64,000 nucleotides of DNA from Bifidobacterium thermophilum (GCA_000741495.1 JGZV01000009.1:81413-145412); one strand, 5' to 3'. Positions 28,400 to 40,409 are shown, numbered from the stretch's first letter. Program-made: numbers and translations. The notes: generated from the letters alone by a model not told the origin.

Positions 28400-30481
28400 C
28401 TACGCAGTCAGCGGCGACCAGTCGATTGAGCCGGTCATAACCATCACGGTTGCGGCGCAGGCAAGCATCAGCAGCCAGACGACCAGCAGCGCGGTCCTAC
28501 GCGTATGCGTCCGGGAAGCATCCTGCGAGCCGGATTGGCCATCGGCGGCCGAATCCGGAGTGTCGGTGGGAATATTCGCATCCGCAGGCAGACCGCGCAG
28601 CGACCCGGCACCAATCCGGATCATCGCGGCGCCGGGCGTGAACACGCTCGCCAGCCAGCCGATAGCCGTAAACCCGGCCAACGTCAAGCCGCTCGCCGAC
28701 AGCGGACTGCCGGACAACAGCACGAACGGCACAACCCAACCTTGCCAATGCCACGGGGCCGCGAACGTCGGCAACTGAAGGGCGAGTGCCGCCACAACCG
28801 TGCCAAGCGCCACAATCGCGGCAATCAACGCCATCCGGGGAATGGCGAAAACCAGCCCCTTGAGCAGATGCCAAGGCATCGTGACCGCACGCAACGCACC
28901 ATCGCCACGCTTGCGGCTCCCGCCGCGTTTGCTTTCACGCTCCAACTGGGCGTCGGCGTTCAGTCCGACCGCCGTAAGCAGCCACGCGGTCACACCCGTC
29001 GCGATCACGCCGATCACCGGCATGGCGGCCGACAGGACGGCGATTGGAACGGCAAGGAGAAACAGGGGAAGCGTACCCCGTTTGAGATAGCGGCTGCGCT
29101 TCAAGTCAGCCGCATCGGATTGGCCGGAATTCGCGGCGGCCGCGGATGCGTCAGGTTCACCCGCGGTAGGCGGGATTGTAGGCGGCATAACAGTGGTCTC
29201 GTCCGGTCGTACCGGATTGGCCATCACTCGTGTCTGGCCGGATTGCGGCAAAACCGCCGTACCGCCGGACAGCGTGGTGGTCGGGCTCGCAGGCTTGTCG
29301 GGGGTTGCCGATGGCAGACGCTTCGAGGCCGTGACCGTCGGGGCGTCGCCGATCGCCGTGGTCGCGCCGTCGGCCCCGACACTGTCGGTGTCAGGTGTGT
29401 CGCCGCTGCCCTGCGGTTCCCGCGACAACTCCCGCGAAGTTGTCGTCCACAGTGTTCGTGGATTGTCCGGGGTGTCGGGAACGCCTTCGCCAGCGTTGCG
29501 CTCAAAAGGGAGCATCGTCGACCCATACTCGCCGCCACGCTCGGTACGGTCATGGTGCGTGGACTCATCCGATGACGTGGCAACATGCTGTCCGTCGACC
29601 ATCTGCTGTTGCGCATCGTCCCAAGCCGCAGGATTCAACGCGTCGATGGATATCGCCTGCACCAGCTGATCCGGCGTGCACCGATGGCCGGGGTCAGGAG
29701 ACAACGCTGAACGGAACGCCGCCGACGTGCGGGCCGGCAGCCCGGCCAGATTCGCATTGCCTCGCGCCTCACGCTCCAGCACCGCCATCATCGGCTTCGT
29801 GCCGAATACCGGCTGGCCGGTCGCCGCAAACGCCAACACTGACGCTGTTGACCACCAGTCCGTTGCTTCGCTTGACTCAGCTCCATCAATGATTTCAGGG
29901 GCGATGAATCCGGGCGTGCCCATCACCAGCCCGGTGCGGGTGACGTGGCTTTCCCCCTCACCCATCGCGATACCGAAATCCACCAGAATCGGTCCGCTCG
30001 CCGAAACCATCACATTCGTCGGTTTGATATCACGATGCACGATCCCCGCCGCATGCACCGCCTTTACCGCATCAATCAGTTTTCGTGACAAACGCTCCAA
30101 ATCATCGCCGATATACCGGCCGTTCACGGCGACATCCTCACGCAGGTTCCTGCCTTCAATCAACTCGGTGACGATGAATGCGACCGCATCGTCCAACTCC
30201 ATATCAACAATGGAGCACACGCCGGGATGTTTGATGCGGCGTAACGCCATCGCCTCGCGGCGCAGGCGCTCGCGGGCGGTCGCATGGTCGCGGGCGGCCT
30301 GGCCGGTCGTCTCACCGTCATCAACCAAGGAATCGCGCAGGATCTTCATCGCGTATTCCTGCCCGCCGTCGTCCTTCACGCGCCAAACCGACCCCATTGC
30401 ACCACTGCCGAGCCGGGAAATCAGCGTGTAGCCGCCGATTTCCTCGCCCGCCTCAAGATTCAACGCGTTCAAATCGCTCAT
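28400..30481 (-). CDS. Membrane Ser/Thr protein kinase
   Basis: A 693-aa eukaryotic-type kinase. From the chosen ATG the kinase domain covers about residues 15-280 with all catalytic motifs: GSGAMGSVW loop, AMKIL lysine, HRDIKPTNVMV, DFGIAMGEG and GFIAPEI. A Thr/Asp-rich juxtamembrane linker (about 290-485) follows, then several hydrophobic segments from about residue 490 to the end, with no extracellular PASTA domain. So it is a multi-span kinase unlike PknB. The frame is open 43 codons upstream but no ribosome site supports that. Likely substrates are unknown; nearby MurJ carries a pseudokinase. Confidence 0.9.
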   Translation of the reverse strand: MSDLNALNLEAGEEIGGYTLISRLGSGAMGSVWRVKDDGGQEYAMKILRDSLVDDGETTGQAARDHATARERLRREAMALRRIKHPGVCSIVDMELDDAVAFIVTELIEGRNLREDVAVNGRYIGDDLERLSRKLIDAVKAVHAAGIVHRDIKPTNVMVSASGPILVDFGIAMGEGESHVTRTGLVMGTPGFIAPEIIDGAESSEATDWWSTASVLAFAATGQPVFGTKPMMAVLEREARGNANLAGLPARTSAAFRSALSPDPGHRCTPDQLVQAISIDALNPAAWDDAQQQMVDGQHVATSSDESTHHDRTERGGEYGSTMLPFERNAGEGVPDTPDNPRTLWTTTSRELSREPQGSGDTPDTDSVGADGATTAIGDAPTVTASKRLPSATPDKPASPTTTLSGGTAVLPQSGQTRVMANPVRPDETTVMPPTIPPTAGEPDASAAAANSGQSDAADLKRSRYLKRGTLPLFLLAVPIAVLSAAMPVIGVIATGVTAWLLTAVGLNADAQLERESKRGGSRKRGDGALRAVTMPWHLLKGLVFAIPRMALIAAIVALGTVVAALALQLPTFAAPWHWQGWVVPFVLLSGSPLSASGLTLAGFTAIGWLASVFTPGAAMIRIGAGSLRGLPADANIPTDTPDSAADGQSGSQDASRTHTRRTALLVVWLLMLACAATVMVMTGSIDWSPLTA

Positions 30482-31120
30482 ATCATCAATCCTAGTGGCG
30501 GCAGGGGAGGCGCGCGCGGGAGGCGACATGTGGTTACTGGCAGTATCCGGAACAGGAAAGCCGGGATGCCGCCGAATTTTTGACGTCCTGCGTGTCGGGG
30601 CAGGTCGCAACCGAGAGTTGTCGGTCTTGTTCGCGGTTGTTGTGCGGACTGTGCTTCAGGAACTCGGATCCGTATTTTCATCTTCGATTTCCCGTAGCGG
30701 GCGCGACGCAACATATGGAAGATATCCGCATAGACGCTTCAGATTGTGGTGGATGCGCCGACTTCGGCCGGTCGCTGCAGGATGTCGCGCACAGGAACCC
30801 GGAACTACGCGTCGTTCTTCCGGTCGCCGAGAATAGTGGTGGTGAAACCGCGCATGCCTATGCTCATACGGCTGTAATAGTGGGGTGCTGGCGGCCGGCG
30901 GCGGCATCCGGCGGCGAACGTGGAACGTTGCACGACACGCCGTTGAGATTGTCACTTCCTCGTGTATAGTAGGACGTGGCTCAACGAAGAGAACCTTCAA
31001 TGGACCGGAACAAGTAAACGCCGAAGCTTGCAGTTTCCGCCGTCGGATGCTCAAGCGGACGCACCGAACCCTCTCACTACGGATCGTGAGGCACGTACCT
31101 GCCTCTGAAAGGATGACATT
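30482..31120 (+). promoter_or_regulatory. Spacer with promoter for msmK-type ATPase gene
   Basis: This 639-bp gap lies between divergent genes. The best promoter is TTGAGA at 30943-30948 and TATAGT at 30965-30970, 16 bp apart, which implies an untranslated leader of about 145 nt for the ATPase gene. Codon use and weak start sites make the plus-strand open frame 30580-30969 unlikely to be a gene. No clear operator is seen. Confidence 0.6.
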
Positions 31121-32248
<1,128 letters not shown>

Positions 32249-32315
32249 TACTTGGCGGGAGCGATCCCGTCAACCAGTAACACGAGGCTTCTCTTCCTCT
32301 CTTCGGCCTCGTTGG

Positions 32316-32343
32316 AAAAGCCCCGCATAGCTGCGGGGCTTTT
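32316..32343 (+). terminator. Rho-independent terminator after msmK
   Basis: A perfect 12-bp stem AAAAGCCCCGCA/TGCGGGGCTTTT with a 4-nt loop, ending in a T-run. Confidence 0.92.
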
Positions 32344-32369
32344 CTGTTGGAAAGGGTAGCATAAGCACC

Positions 32370-33809
32370 ATGGATACGAACGACCAGTCACAGCTTGATC
32401 CGCGTGCGGTGAACGCGACATCCGTCAACGCAGAAGATGACACCGAGGAATCGAAAGAACCTGAAGCGCTGAATATTACGGCGGCGAGCTCAAACCCCAA
32501 AATGTTCACCCTGCCGTGGAACCAGCCGTTGGCCATGTGGCCGGACGATTTGCTGGTCAACCTGCCGCGAGGCATCTCCCGGCACGTGGTGCGTTTCGTG
32601 CGTGTCGGCGATGACGTCTACGCCATGAAGGAAATCACTCGCAGCGTGGCCGAGCGCGAATACGAGCTGCTACGTCGCCTGCGCAAGCTGGATCTGCCTA
32701 CCGTCACGCCGATCGCCGTCGTCACCGGACGCCATGACAAGGACGGCAATCCGCTCGAAGCCATGCTGGTGACCGAACATCTCAAGTATTCACTGCCGTA
32801 CCGTGCACTTTTCGCCAGGAACCTGCGCACCGATACCGCGGAGCGATTGATTGACGCGCTTGCCGTGCTCATGGTCAGGCTGCATCTCGCCGGCTTCTAC
32901 TGGGGTGACGTGTCCCTGTCCAACGTGTTGTTCCTGCGTGACGCCGACGCGTATTCCGCGTTCCTCGTGGACGCTGAAACCGGTGATTTGCACGCGAACC
33001 TCACTTCTGGCCAGCGCGAATACGATATTGATTTGGCGCGCACGAATATCATCGGCGAACTCATGGATTTGAGTTCGGGTGAACTGCTGCCGAGCGACGT
33101 GGATGAGGTCGAGGTCGGCAACCGTCTGGTTGACCGATACCATTCGTTGTGGAGCGCACTCACCGACGTGGACACCTTCAACCCGGATGAGATGTGGAAG
33201 ATCGAGAAGCGTGTCAATAAGCTCAACGAGCTCGGCTTCGACGTGGATGAGCTCGAAGTGAAAACCGCAGCCGACGGCACGCATGTGCTCGTACGCCCGC
33301 GCGTGGTTGATGCCGGCTACGCATCCCGCAAACTCATGCGTTTGACCGGTCTTGACGTGCAAGAGAACCAGGCTCGCCGTCTGCTCAACGATTTGGATAC
33401 GTATCGCGCCTCCACATGGCGGCAGAACGATGATCTTGAAGTTGTGGCGACCGACTGGATGCGCGAAGTGTATGAGCCGACCGTGCGCATGATTCCGCCG
33501 GAATATCGTTCGCAAATCGAACCCGCACAGTTCTTCCACGAAGTGCTCGACCATCGTTGGTTCCTCGCCGAGAACGCCGGCCACGACATCCCGATGGCGG
33601 AAGCCGTGCAAAGCTACGTCAAGAACGTACTTCCGCAGTACAAGCTCGATAAGAAGGCGATGAAAGATATCAACGCCGATGCGGATTCAGGTGTGATCGA
33701 CGACGAGTTCACGTACGCTGATGATTCGGCTCGCGGACAGGGCGCGGAAGGCGAAGGCGGCGGGTACAATCCCGAGGACGACCCTGACGCCGCGGTCTGG
33801 AGCCACTGA
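32370..33809 (+). CDS. DUF4032 protein with kinase-like fold
   Basis: A 479-aa cytoplasmic protein common in Actinobacteria. The middle resembles lipopolysaccharide/WaaP-type kinases (YAMKEITRSVAEREYELLRRL, then LHLAGFYWGDVSLSNVLF and FLVDAETGDLHANL, the equivalents of the catalytic and metal-binding loops), and the DUF4032 domain follows at about residues 230-400. Function is unknown. TAGCAT lies exactly 7 nt before the ATG and no ribosome site is present, so a leaderless mRNA is likely. Confidence 0.82.
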   Translation: MDTNDQSQLDPRAVNATSVNAEDDTEESKEPEALNITAASSNPKMFTLPWNQPLAMWPDDLLVNLPRGISRHVVRFVRVGDDVYAMKEITRSVAEREYELLRRLRKLDLPTVTPIAVVTGRHDKDGNPLEAMLVTEHLKYSLPYRALFARNLRTDTAERLIDALAVLMVRLHLAGFYWGDVSLSNVLFLRDADAYSAFLVDAETGDLHANLTSGQREYDIDLARTNIIGELMDLSSGELLPSDVDEVEVGNRLVDRYHSLWSALTDVDTFNPDEMWKIEKRVNKLNELGFDVDELEVKTAADGTHVLVRPRVVDAGYASRKLMRLTGLDVQENQARRLLNDLDTYRASTWRQNDDLEVVATDWMREVYEPTVRMIPPEYRSQIEPAQFFHEVLDHRWFLAENAGHDIPMAEAVQSYVKNVLPQYKLDKKAMKDINADADSGVIDDEFTYADDSARGQGAEGEGGGYNPEDDPDAAVWSH

Positions 33810-33830
33810 CAGGCCGACTCGTAATACAAA

Positions 33831-33866
33831 ACTGGGTACGCCGAGACTTTTCCCGGCGTACCCAGT
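33831..33866. terminator. Bidirectional terminator DUF4032 / rlmB
   Basis: A perfect 13-bp stem ACTGGGTACGCCG/CGGCGTACCCAGT around a 10-nt loop, between convergent genes. Confidence 0.88.
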
Positions 33867-33896
33867 TTGCGTATGGAGTTGTTTCTTGGCGTCTGT

Positions 33897-34907
33897 TTAC
33901 TTGGCGGCCGCTTGCGCCTGCTGCTGAGCCGCCTCGCGACGGGCGCGCGCCACGGCGTACAGACTGATGCCGGCGGCGACCGAAGCGTTCAGCGACTCCA
34001 CCTGGCTGTCGATCGGGATGCCGGCGATGGCATCGCACGATTCACGCACGAGCCGGCTGATGCCCTTGCCTTCGGAGCCGAGCACGACCACGAGCGGATC
34101 GGTTTCAAATCCGGTCTCGCCGACGAGCGCATCCCCGCCGCCGTCAAGGCCGACAACGTAATATCCGCGCTCTTTCAGCGCCTCGATTGCCTTGGTCAGA
34201 TTCACGACACGTGCAACCGGCAAATGAGCCGCCGCACCGGCGGACACCTTCCACGCGGATGCCGTGACGGAAGCGGAACGGCGTTCCGGCAGAATCACGC
34301 CATTCGCGCCGAACGCGGCCGCGGAACGGATCACCGCGCCCAAATTCTGCGGGTCGGTCACACCATCCAAGGCGATGAACAGCGGGCGAGCGGAAATACG
34401 GATTTGCGGGGAGTCGACCTGCTCCATGGCTTTCGCACGCTTCTCCGCTTTGTCAGCCAAATCACGCAGTGACGCGTACTCATACGGCTGCACCTTGAGG
34501 ATAATGCCCTGATGGTTGCCGGAATGGGCGATATGATCCATTTCCAAACGGTCGGCTTCCAGCAAGTGCAAGCCCTGGCCGGTAGCGATCTTGATGATTT
34601 CGCGCGTGCGGTCATCATGCTCGATATGCGAGGCGATATACAGCTGGGTGCTCGGCACGCCTACGCGTAGCGCCTCAAGAACAGCATTACGGCCGATGAC
34701 CAGATCAGCGCCGTCGGACGTGTATTTGGCGGCCCTCCGGCGTGCGGCAAGACGCGGGTCGGCGGCCTTACGGCGATCCGCCACCTGCTTTGCCTTATAT
34801 GCTTTGTGATAGATACGATCCTCGGCTTTCGGGGTCGGACCCTTGCCCCGAAGCGCATTACGATGTTTTCCGCCCGAACCCTTGGTCGGACCTTTCTTGT
34901 TAGCCAT
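33897..34907 (-). CDS. rlmB: 23S rRNA 2'-O-methyltransferase, RlmB-type SpoU family
   Basis: SPOUT enzyme that methylates a 23S rRNA guanosine ribose (G2251 in E. coli). Three knot motifs are clear: NLGAVIRSAAAFGANGVIL, VVLGSEGKGISRLVRESCD and IPIDSQVESLNASVAAGI. The SpoU substrate-binding domain precedes them. The basic N-terminus MANKKGPTKGSGGKHRN is typical of actinobacterial copies; ATG at 34907 gives 336 aa. GATAAT lies 7 nt before this ATG, so it may be leaderless, although GGAGGG overlaps the same interval. Confidence 0.9.
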   Translation of the reverse strand: MANKKGPTKGSGGKHRNALRGKGPTPKAEDRIYHKAYKAKQVADRRKAADPRLAARRRAAKYTSDGADLVIGRNAVLEALRVGVPSTQLYIASHIEHDDRTREIIKIATGQGLHLLEADRLEMDHIAHSGNHQGIILKVQPYEYASLRDLADKAEKRAKAMEQVDSPQIRISARPLFIALDGVTDPQNLGAVIRSAAAFGANGVILPERRSASVTASAWKVSAGAAAHLPVARVVNLTKAIEALKERGYYVVGLDGGGDALVGETGFETDPLVVVLGSEGKGISRLVRESCDAIAGIPIDSQVESLNASVAAGISLYAVARARREAAQQQAQAAAK

Positions 34908-35162
34908 ACCCTCCATTATCTCATGGCCGATGGAGCAAACGCCCCGTACAACACGGCAGGGTGTGATGTTGAAATGTCGCAAAGAAAGCGAATTTCCGCG
35001 TTTCGTGAACACTCGGATAGGGGGTGCTTTTGTAAAATATCCAGTATTGCGTCGTAGGCATTCGCCCGGCGCCCATAACCGCGCAGCCTTGCCGTGCCGG
35101 CCTTGTCATCACAGACAGCGGCACGAGGGCTGACTACTCCGCGGCTGACTGAGGAGACCATC

Positions 35163-38130
35163 ATGGTTGATCACCAGCTCGATCAATCCGTATCCCATAC
35201 CCCCCCAGGCGCAGCTGTCCCCAGATGTCGACCCGTCGCTCGCCGACGCGTCGGATGTCGCCAAGGCCCTGCACGTCGATCCCGCAGTCGGATTGAGCAC
35301 GCAGGAAGCCCGCCGTCGCAAGGAACAGTTCGGCCCCAACCAGCTGGCCAGTGCACCGCCCATACCCAAATGGAAGAAATTCCTCGCCCAATTCCGCGAC
35401 CCGCTGGTGTACCTGCTGCTCGTCGCAACAGCCATATCCTTGGTCGCATGGTTCATCGAACGGGCGAACGCGCAGCCCGGCTCATCCACAGAAGCCCTGC
35501 CATTCGACGCCATCGTCATCGTGCTGATCCTCATCGTCAACGCGGTGCTCGGCTACATACAAGAAGCACGAGCGGAACAGGCGGTGGCGGCGCTCGCCAG
35601 TATGACCGCCCCACAGACTTCCGTGTTGCGTGATGGAAAAGTCATGCGTATCGACACATCGGACGTCGTACCAGGCGATATCCTCGTACTTGGCGAAGGC
35701 GATTCCGTATCCGCTGACGGCCGATTGATCGCCGCCGCCTCCCTGCGAATCGCGGAGGCAAGCCTGACCGGCGAATCCGTGCCGGTCGCCAAGAAGCCCG
35801 ACATGCTGGACAGCGCCAAAGCGCTCGGCGACCGCACCAACATGGTATTCAACGGCACGTCCGTCACTCAAGGCACCGGGCGTGCGATCGTCACCGGCAC
35901 CGGCATGGACACGCAGGTTGGCAAAATTGCGGACATGCTGTCGCAAACCGACGACGAGCAAACCCCGCTGCAAAAGGAAATGACGCACGTTTCCAAGGTG
36001 TTGGGTATCGCCGTGTGCATCATCGCTGTCGTGGTTCTGGCGGCGCTCGCATTCATGGAAGGTTTCCACAGCATCGATGACATCATCGAATCCCTGCTGC
36101 TTGCCGTGTCGCTTGCGGTGGCGGCCGTTCCCGAAGGCCTTGCCGCGATTCTCACCGTGGTGCTGGCACTCGGCGTGCAACGCATGGCCAAGCATCATGC
36201 GATTGTCAAGAAGCTGTCGTCCGTCGAAACGCTCGGTTCTGCTTCGGTGATCTGCTCCGACAAGACCGGCACGCTCACCCGCAACGAGATGACTGTCGAA
36301 CGGGTGGTCACACCGAGCGGCGAAGTGCAGTTGACCGGCACCGGGTATGCTCCCGAAGGTCGGATGATCGCCGTTGGTACCGCCGATGGCAACCTGGAAG
36401 TGCCAGCAGATATCCGTGCGGAAGTCTATGCCACGTTGGGTGCCGGCGCCTTGGCGAATGACGGTGAACTACGTGAAGGCAGCAAGCCCGGCACGTGGGA
36501 TATCGTGGGCGATCCGACCGAAGTGTCGCTGATCGTCGCGGCACGCAAGACCAAGACCGACCGCCGGTTCGAGAACTTCCAGAGGGTCGGCGAAGTGCCG
36601 TTCACGTCGGAGCGCAAACGCATGTCGATTGTCGCCAAGGACAATGCGGATTCCGGTAAGCTCACGGTATTCGCCAAAGGTGCCCCTGACGTACTGCTCG
36701 GCTACTGCACCCGCATCGCCGTGGGTGGTGCGGTACGCCCGATCACCGAAGGTGACCGGCAGGAAATCCTGCACCAGGTCGAACGACTGTCGAACGAGGC
36801 CTACCGCACGCTCGGCGAGGCTTACCGTCCGCTCGACACGGCGTCCATCGCCGAGGTGCCGGGCATGGTTTCCAACGCCGCCGGTGAGGTGATGGATATC
36901 GCCGACCAGAGCGATGCGCTGGAACGCGACATGATCTGGACCGGCATGGTCGGCATCATCGACCCGCCGCGCACCGAAGTACGTGACAGCGTCGCTGAAG
37001 CGCATCGCGCCGGCATCCGTACGGTTATGATCACCGGCGACCACCCGCTGACCGCCGCACGTATCGCCAGCGATCTCGGCATCATCGAGCAGGGCGGCAA
37101 GGCCCTGACCGGCGACCAGCTGGATGCCATGAGTCAGCAGGAGTTCGACAAGGCGACCTCCGAAGTGTCCGTATACGCTCGCGTCGCCCCCGAACACAAG
37201 CTCAAGATCGTCGACTCCCTGCAACGGCAGGGCAATATCGTGGCGATGACCGGCGACGGTGTCAACGACGCCCCAGCCGTCAAAACCGCGGATATCGGTG
37301 TGGCGATGGGCATCACCGGCACCGAAGTGACCAAGGAATCCGCCAAGATGATCCTGGCGGACGACAACTTCTCCACCATCGTGGCCGCCGTACGCGAAGG
37401 CCGTGGCATCTTCGACAACATCCGCAAATTCCTGCGCTACCTGCTCAGCTCGAATGTCGGCGAAGTGTTCACCGTGTTCTTTGGCGTGGTACTCGCCGGC
37501 TTCCTCGGCATCACCCAGCCGGGTTCCGCCGGTGTTACCGTGCCGTTGCTGGCAACGCAATTGCTGTGGATCAACCTGCTGACGGATGCCGCGCCGGCGC
37601 TCGCCATGGGTGTCGACCCGCAGACCGAAGACGTGATGAACCGCAAGCCGCGCAAGCTCACCGACCGGGTGATCGACCGCTCCATGTGGGGTGACATCGT
37701 ATTCATCGGCGTCATCATGGCTGCGGTCACGCTGATCGGCATGGATATGCACCTGTCCGGTGGCCTGTTCACCGACCGTTCCGTCAACGCCATCGGCCAT
37801 GACGCACAGATGGTGGAAGCGCGCACCATGGGCTTCACCATTCTCGTGTTCGCCCAGCTGTTCAACGCGCTCGCCTCGCGTTCGGCGCGCCAGTCCGCGT
37901 TCGTCGGACTGTTCTCCAACGGCTGGCTGTGGGGTGCAATCGCGCTGTCTGTTGTGTTGCAGCTCGCGGTGATTTATCTGCCGTTCCTCAACACCGCGTT
38001 CGGCACCACACCGCTCAGCGGCGGCGCCTGGCTGGAATGCATCGGTCTGGCAGCCATCGTGCTGGTCGCTTCCGAACTGCGCAAGCTGGTGCTTCGCACG
38101 GTGGAACGCGGCAAGGAATCCGCGAAATAA
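35163..38130 (+). CDS. Cation-transporting P-type ATPase (P2 type), shifted 5' end
   Basis: A 980-residue P2-type ATPase, likely a Ca2+ or similar cation pump. It has the TGES-like actuator motif (LTGESVPVAKKP), a PEGLAAILTVVLALG membrane helix, the phosphorylation site CSDKTGTLTRNEM, GDGVNDAPAVK and ten predicted membrane helices. The best start is ATG at 35163, 6 nt after GAGGAG, giving MVDHQLDQSVSHTP, but this frame is broken by a run of seven C at 35200-35206; six C would restore HTPQAQLSPDVDP. A TTG at 35167 in the other frame reads straight into the protein, so expression may survive. Ion specificity is inferred. Confidence 0.88.
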
Positions 38131-38187
38131 CGGATTCGGCTGCCGGTGAGCGGCATCACGTCAACTCCCGTAGCCGGGCGCCGCTAA

Positions 38188-38241
38188 GCAAGGACGCCTC
38201 GTGACGGTCAAGCAATCGAACCCGTCATGCGGCGTCCTTGC
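38188..38241 (+). terminator. Terminator-like nested hairpin after P-type ATPase
   Basis: GCAAGGACGCC pairs with GGCGTCCTTGC and an inner TGACGG pairs with CCGTCA, making one long stem with an internal bulge about 60 bp after the stop codon. Confidence 0.7.
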
Positions 38242-38408
38242 CGTATTCGGATGCGGAATGCGCAGCATGTTGCGGTCGCGGCGGCATATGGTGAAACGAT
38301 GGTGACAACAATACGTACGTGCGTGAGGCTGTCAGACGGTGAACGATAATGGCTTGTGCATATTCGTGCATGAGCACCGCAAGTACGGCTGGAAACGTGA
38401 ATGAAGGC

Positions 38409-39590
38409 ATGATGACAGACGACGGACAGACGCAAGCGCAGCCCGCTTCCCCGCAGCAGGACGCGTTCGACAGCCAGCAGGATGATAGCCGCTGGGATGA
38501 TCCGCTCAACCCGTGGGGCACCCTGTATGGCCGTGCTCAAGCATCTCCACAGCCGGATGACGACGTGATTGCCGCACGTCGGGAACATGAACACACGTCC
38601 CTGTCGCCCCAAGCCTCAGCGGCGTATGCGGCAGGCAAAGCGACGGTACCGTCGCCGCAGCAGGGTGAGCGTAACGGATCGGCAGCCGCAGGTCGGGGGC
38701 TTGCCGCAGACAAGACGCCGTCCAACGAATCGTTGACAGCCACCCACTCCAGCCGGGAATCTGACCATGCCGCCGAGCCGGATTCCGCAGACCAGCCGAC
38801 GGTCGAGCACCCCCATGAACGCGAGTTCCACGCCGGTGAGAACCGTGACCCACATGCTCTTGCGGCGCCACGGCCCAAACGTGAGCGCAAGCCCATCCCC
38901 ACCGCCCTCTGGATTGCGGGAGGTGCAGCATGCAGCGCCATCATCGCGCTCGCATGTTCGGCATGTGCAACGGTCCGTGCAGTCGCCCCAGGCAAGCTAT
39001 CCCAGCTCGCTGCGGTTCCCGTCTCGGCACTGACCGCCGTGGCGTGCGTGTTCGCCGTACTAGCCATCATTCTGGTGATTGCGGCCCGTGTCGCGGATTC
39101 CAAACGTCGCAAACGCGGGTATATCGGCACTACCGCCATCGTGCTCACCGCCTTGGCCGGCATGTTGATCGCCAGTGCGCTGGTGGTCGGCAACTTCTTC
39201 CCCGACGGCATCATCAAAGCGTCAGGACGCGATAACGCCCCGGTCAACAGCGTGGCACGCATGGAAACCGATATCGAGGCGGCAACTCAACGATGCACGG
39301 ACGGCTGGCAGGTCATGGACGTCAGCGGATATCCAGGCATGAGCACGGTGGCGGTATGCAAAACCACGCGGATGGCGTTCGTCACCTTCGACAACGCGTC
39401 GGCCGCCTCCATGTACCACAGCGCGATCACGTCGAAAATCTCGTCCACACTGGACAGCTACTCCACCGACTCGCGTGCCCAAGGCGACTGGCGCATCCTC
39501 AGCGGCGAACGCTGGATCGCCTTCGGCCAGAAATCCGACATCGAAGCCCTGCACGAGCAATGGGGCGGCGCCATCAGCACCGTGCAATGA
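38409..39590 (+). CDS. Unknown membrane protein with disordered N-terminus
   Basis: I do not recognise this 393-aa protein. The first 165 residues are Gln/Ser/Asp-rich and disordered. Three hydrophobic helices follow (ALWIAGGAACSAIIALACSA, a pair near residues 205-235, and TAIVLTALAGMLIASALVV), then an extracytoplasmic C-terminal domain of about 120 residues with two Cys (QRCTDGW and VAVCKTT) that could form a disulfide. The start is one of two adjacent ATGs after GAAGG. Upstream 278 bp back to the ATPase hold only the terminator. Confidence 0.7.
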   Translation: MMTDDGQTQAQPASPQQDAFDSQQDDSRWDDPLNPWGTLYGRAQASPQPDDDVIAARREHEHTSLSPQASAAYAAGKATVPSPQQGERNGSAAAGRGLAADKTPSNESLTATHSSRESDHAAEPDSADQPTVEHPHEREFHAGENRDPHALAAPRPKRERKPIPTALWIAGGAACSAIIALACSACATVRAVAPGKLSQLAAVPVSALTAVACVFAVLAIILVIAARVADSKRRKRGYIGTTAIVLTALAGMLIASALVVGNFFPDGIIKASGRDNAPVNSVARMETDIEAATQRCTDGWQVMDVSGYPGMSTVAVCKTTRMAFVTFDNASAASMYHSAITSKISSTLDSYSTDSRAQGDWRILSGERWIAFGQKSDIEALHEQWGGAISTVQ

Positions 39591-39657
39591 CTGCGGTTTT
39601 GGCGTGATGACGCCACCATCGGACAGTTGAGAACAATCCGCGGGTATATTGGGCGGT

Positions 39658-40401
39658 ATGAGTGAATCTTCGCAGCTGGTGGGTCGTGAATCGAGCGTGG
39701 TACCGGGGCGGTTCGGCGAACCGATGCAAGTGCATGAAGCCCAATGGTCGCGCGGAGGCGGCAACGCGCAGCCCAATCGTCCGATGCTGCTGTGCCTGCA
39801 CGGCTGGGGGGTCGGAACGAGCAGGATTTGGGCGGATATGATGCGCTATGTGGCGCCCTACAACGATTTCGTGTCGCTGCGTGCGCCGCTCGTCTTGCAG
39901 GAGGAACGCGGGTCGATTCCAGGCGCCTACACGTGGTTCCACGATTGCGTGCCGACCGGCGAGGATTTGGACCGTGACGCCTTCGCCGCGGCCAACGCAA
40001 TTGACGCATGGGTGTCTGAGCATATCCCCGCGGAACGTGACGTGGTGCCGATTGGCTTCTCCCAAGGCGGATTGCTTGCGATTCACCTGCTGCGTGTACA
40101 TCCGGAACGGTACCGTGCCTCGATTTCGCTGTCCGGATTCCTTGCCCCCGCGCAAGTGCCGGGCACCGCTCCAGCAGATGGTCGGCTCGCCGACTTGCAG
40201 ATTCCGACCTTCTTCGGCTACGGTCAGGCCGATACCGTGATCCCCGCGTATGAGATCCACGCGATGTCCGCCTGGCTGGAGGAGCACACTTGGCTGACGG
40301 AGAAAAGCTACCGCGGGCTCGACCATGCGGTGAGCCTGCAGGAGTTCAACGACCTGCGCCAGTGGCTGATGCTGAACAACATCACATCCGGCATGCTGTG
40401 A
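39658..40401 (+). CDS. Alpha/beta-hydrolase, carboxylesterase/phospholipase type
   Basis: A 247-aa cytoplasmic serine hydrolase of the phospholipase/carboxylesterase group. The oxyanion region is LLCLHGWGVGTS, the nucleophile elbow is GFSQGG (Ser near residue 132), and likely acid and His partners lie in GQADTVIP and GLDHAVSL. The substrate is unknown. TATATT lies exactly 7 nt before the ATG with no ribosome site, suggesting a leaderless transcript. Confidence 0.85.
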   Translation: MSESSQLVGRESSVVPGRFGEPMQVHEAQWSRGGGNAQPNRPMLLCLHGWGVGTSRIWADMMRYVAPYNDFVSLRAPLVLQEERGSIPGAYTWFHDCVPTGEDLDRDAFAAANAIDAWVSEHIPAERDVVPIGFSQGGLLAIHLLRVHPERYRASISLSGFLAPAQVPGTAPADGRLADLQIPTFFGYGQADTVIPAYEIHAMSAWLEEHTWLTEKSYRGLDHAVSLQEFNDLRQWLMLNNITSGML

Positions 40402-40409
40402 GCGGCGGT

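Noticed and set aside
30580..30969. Possible 129-aa gene before msmK
   Set aside because: No ribosome site, no family resemblance, and it overlaps the best promoter for the ATPase gene.
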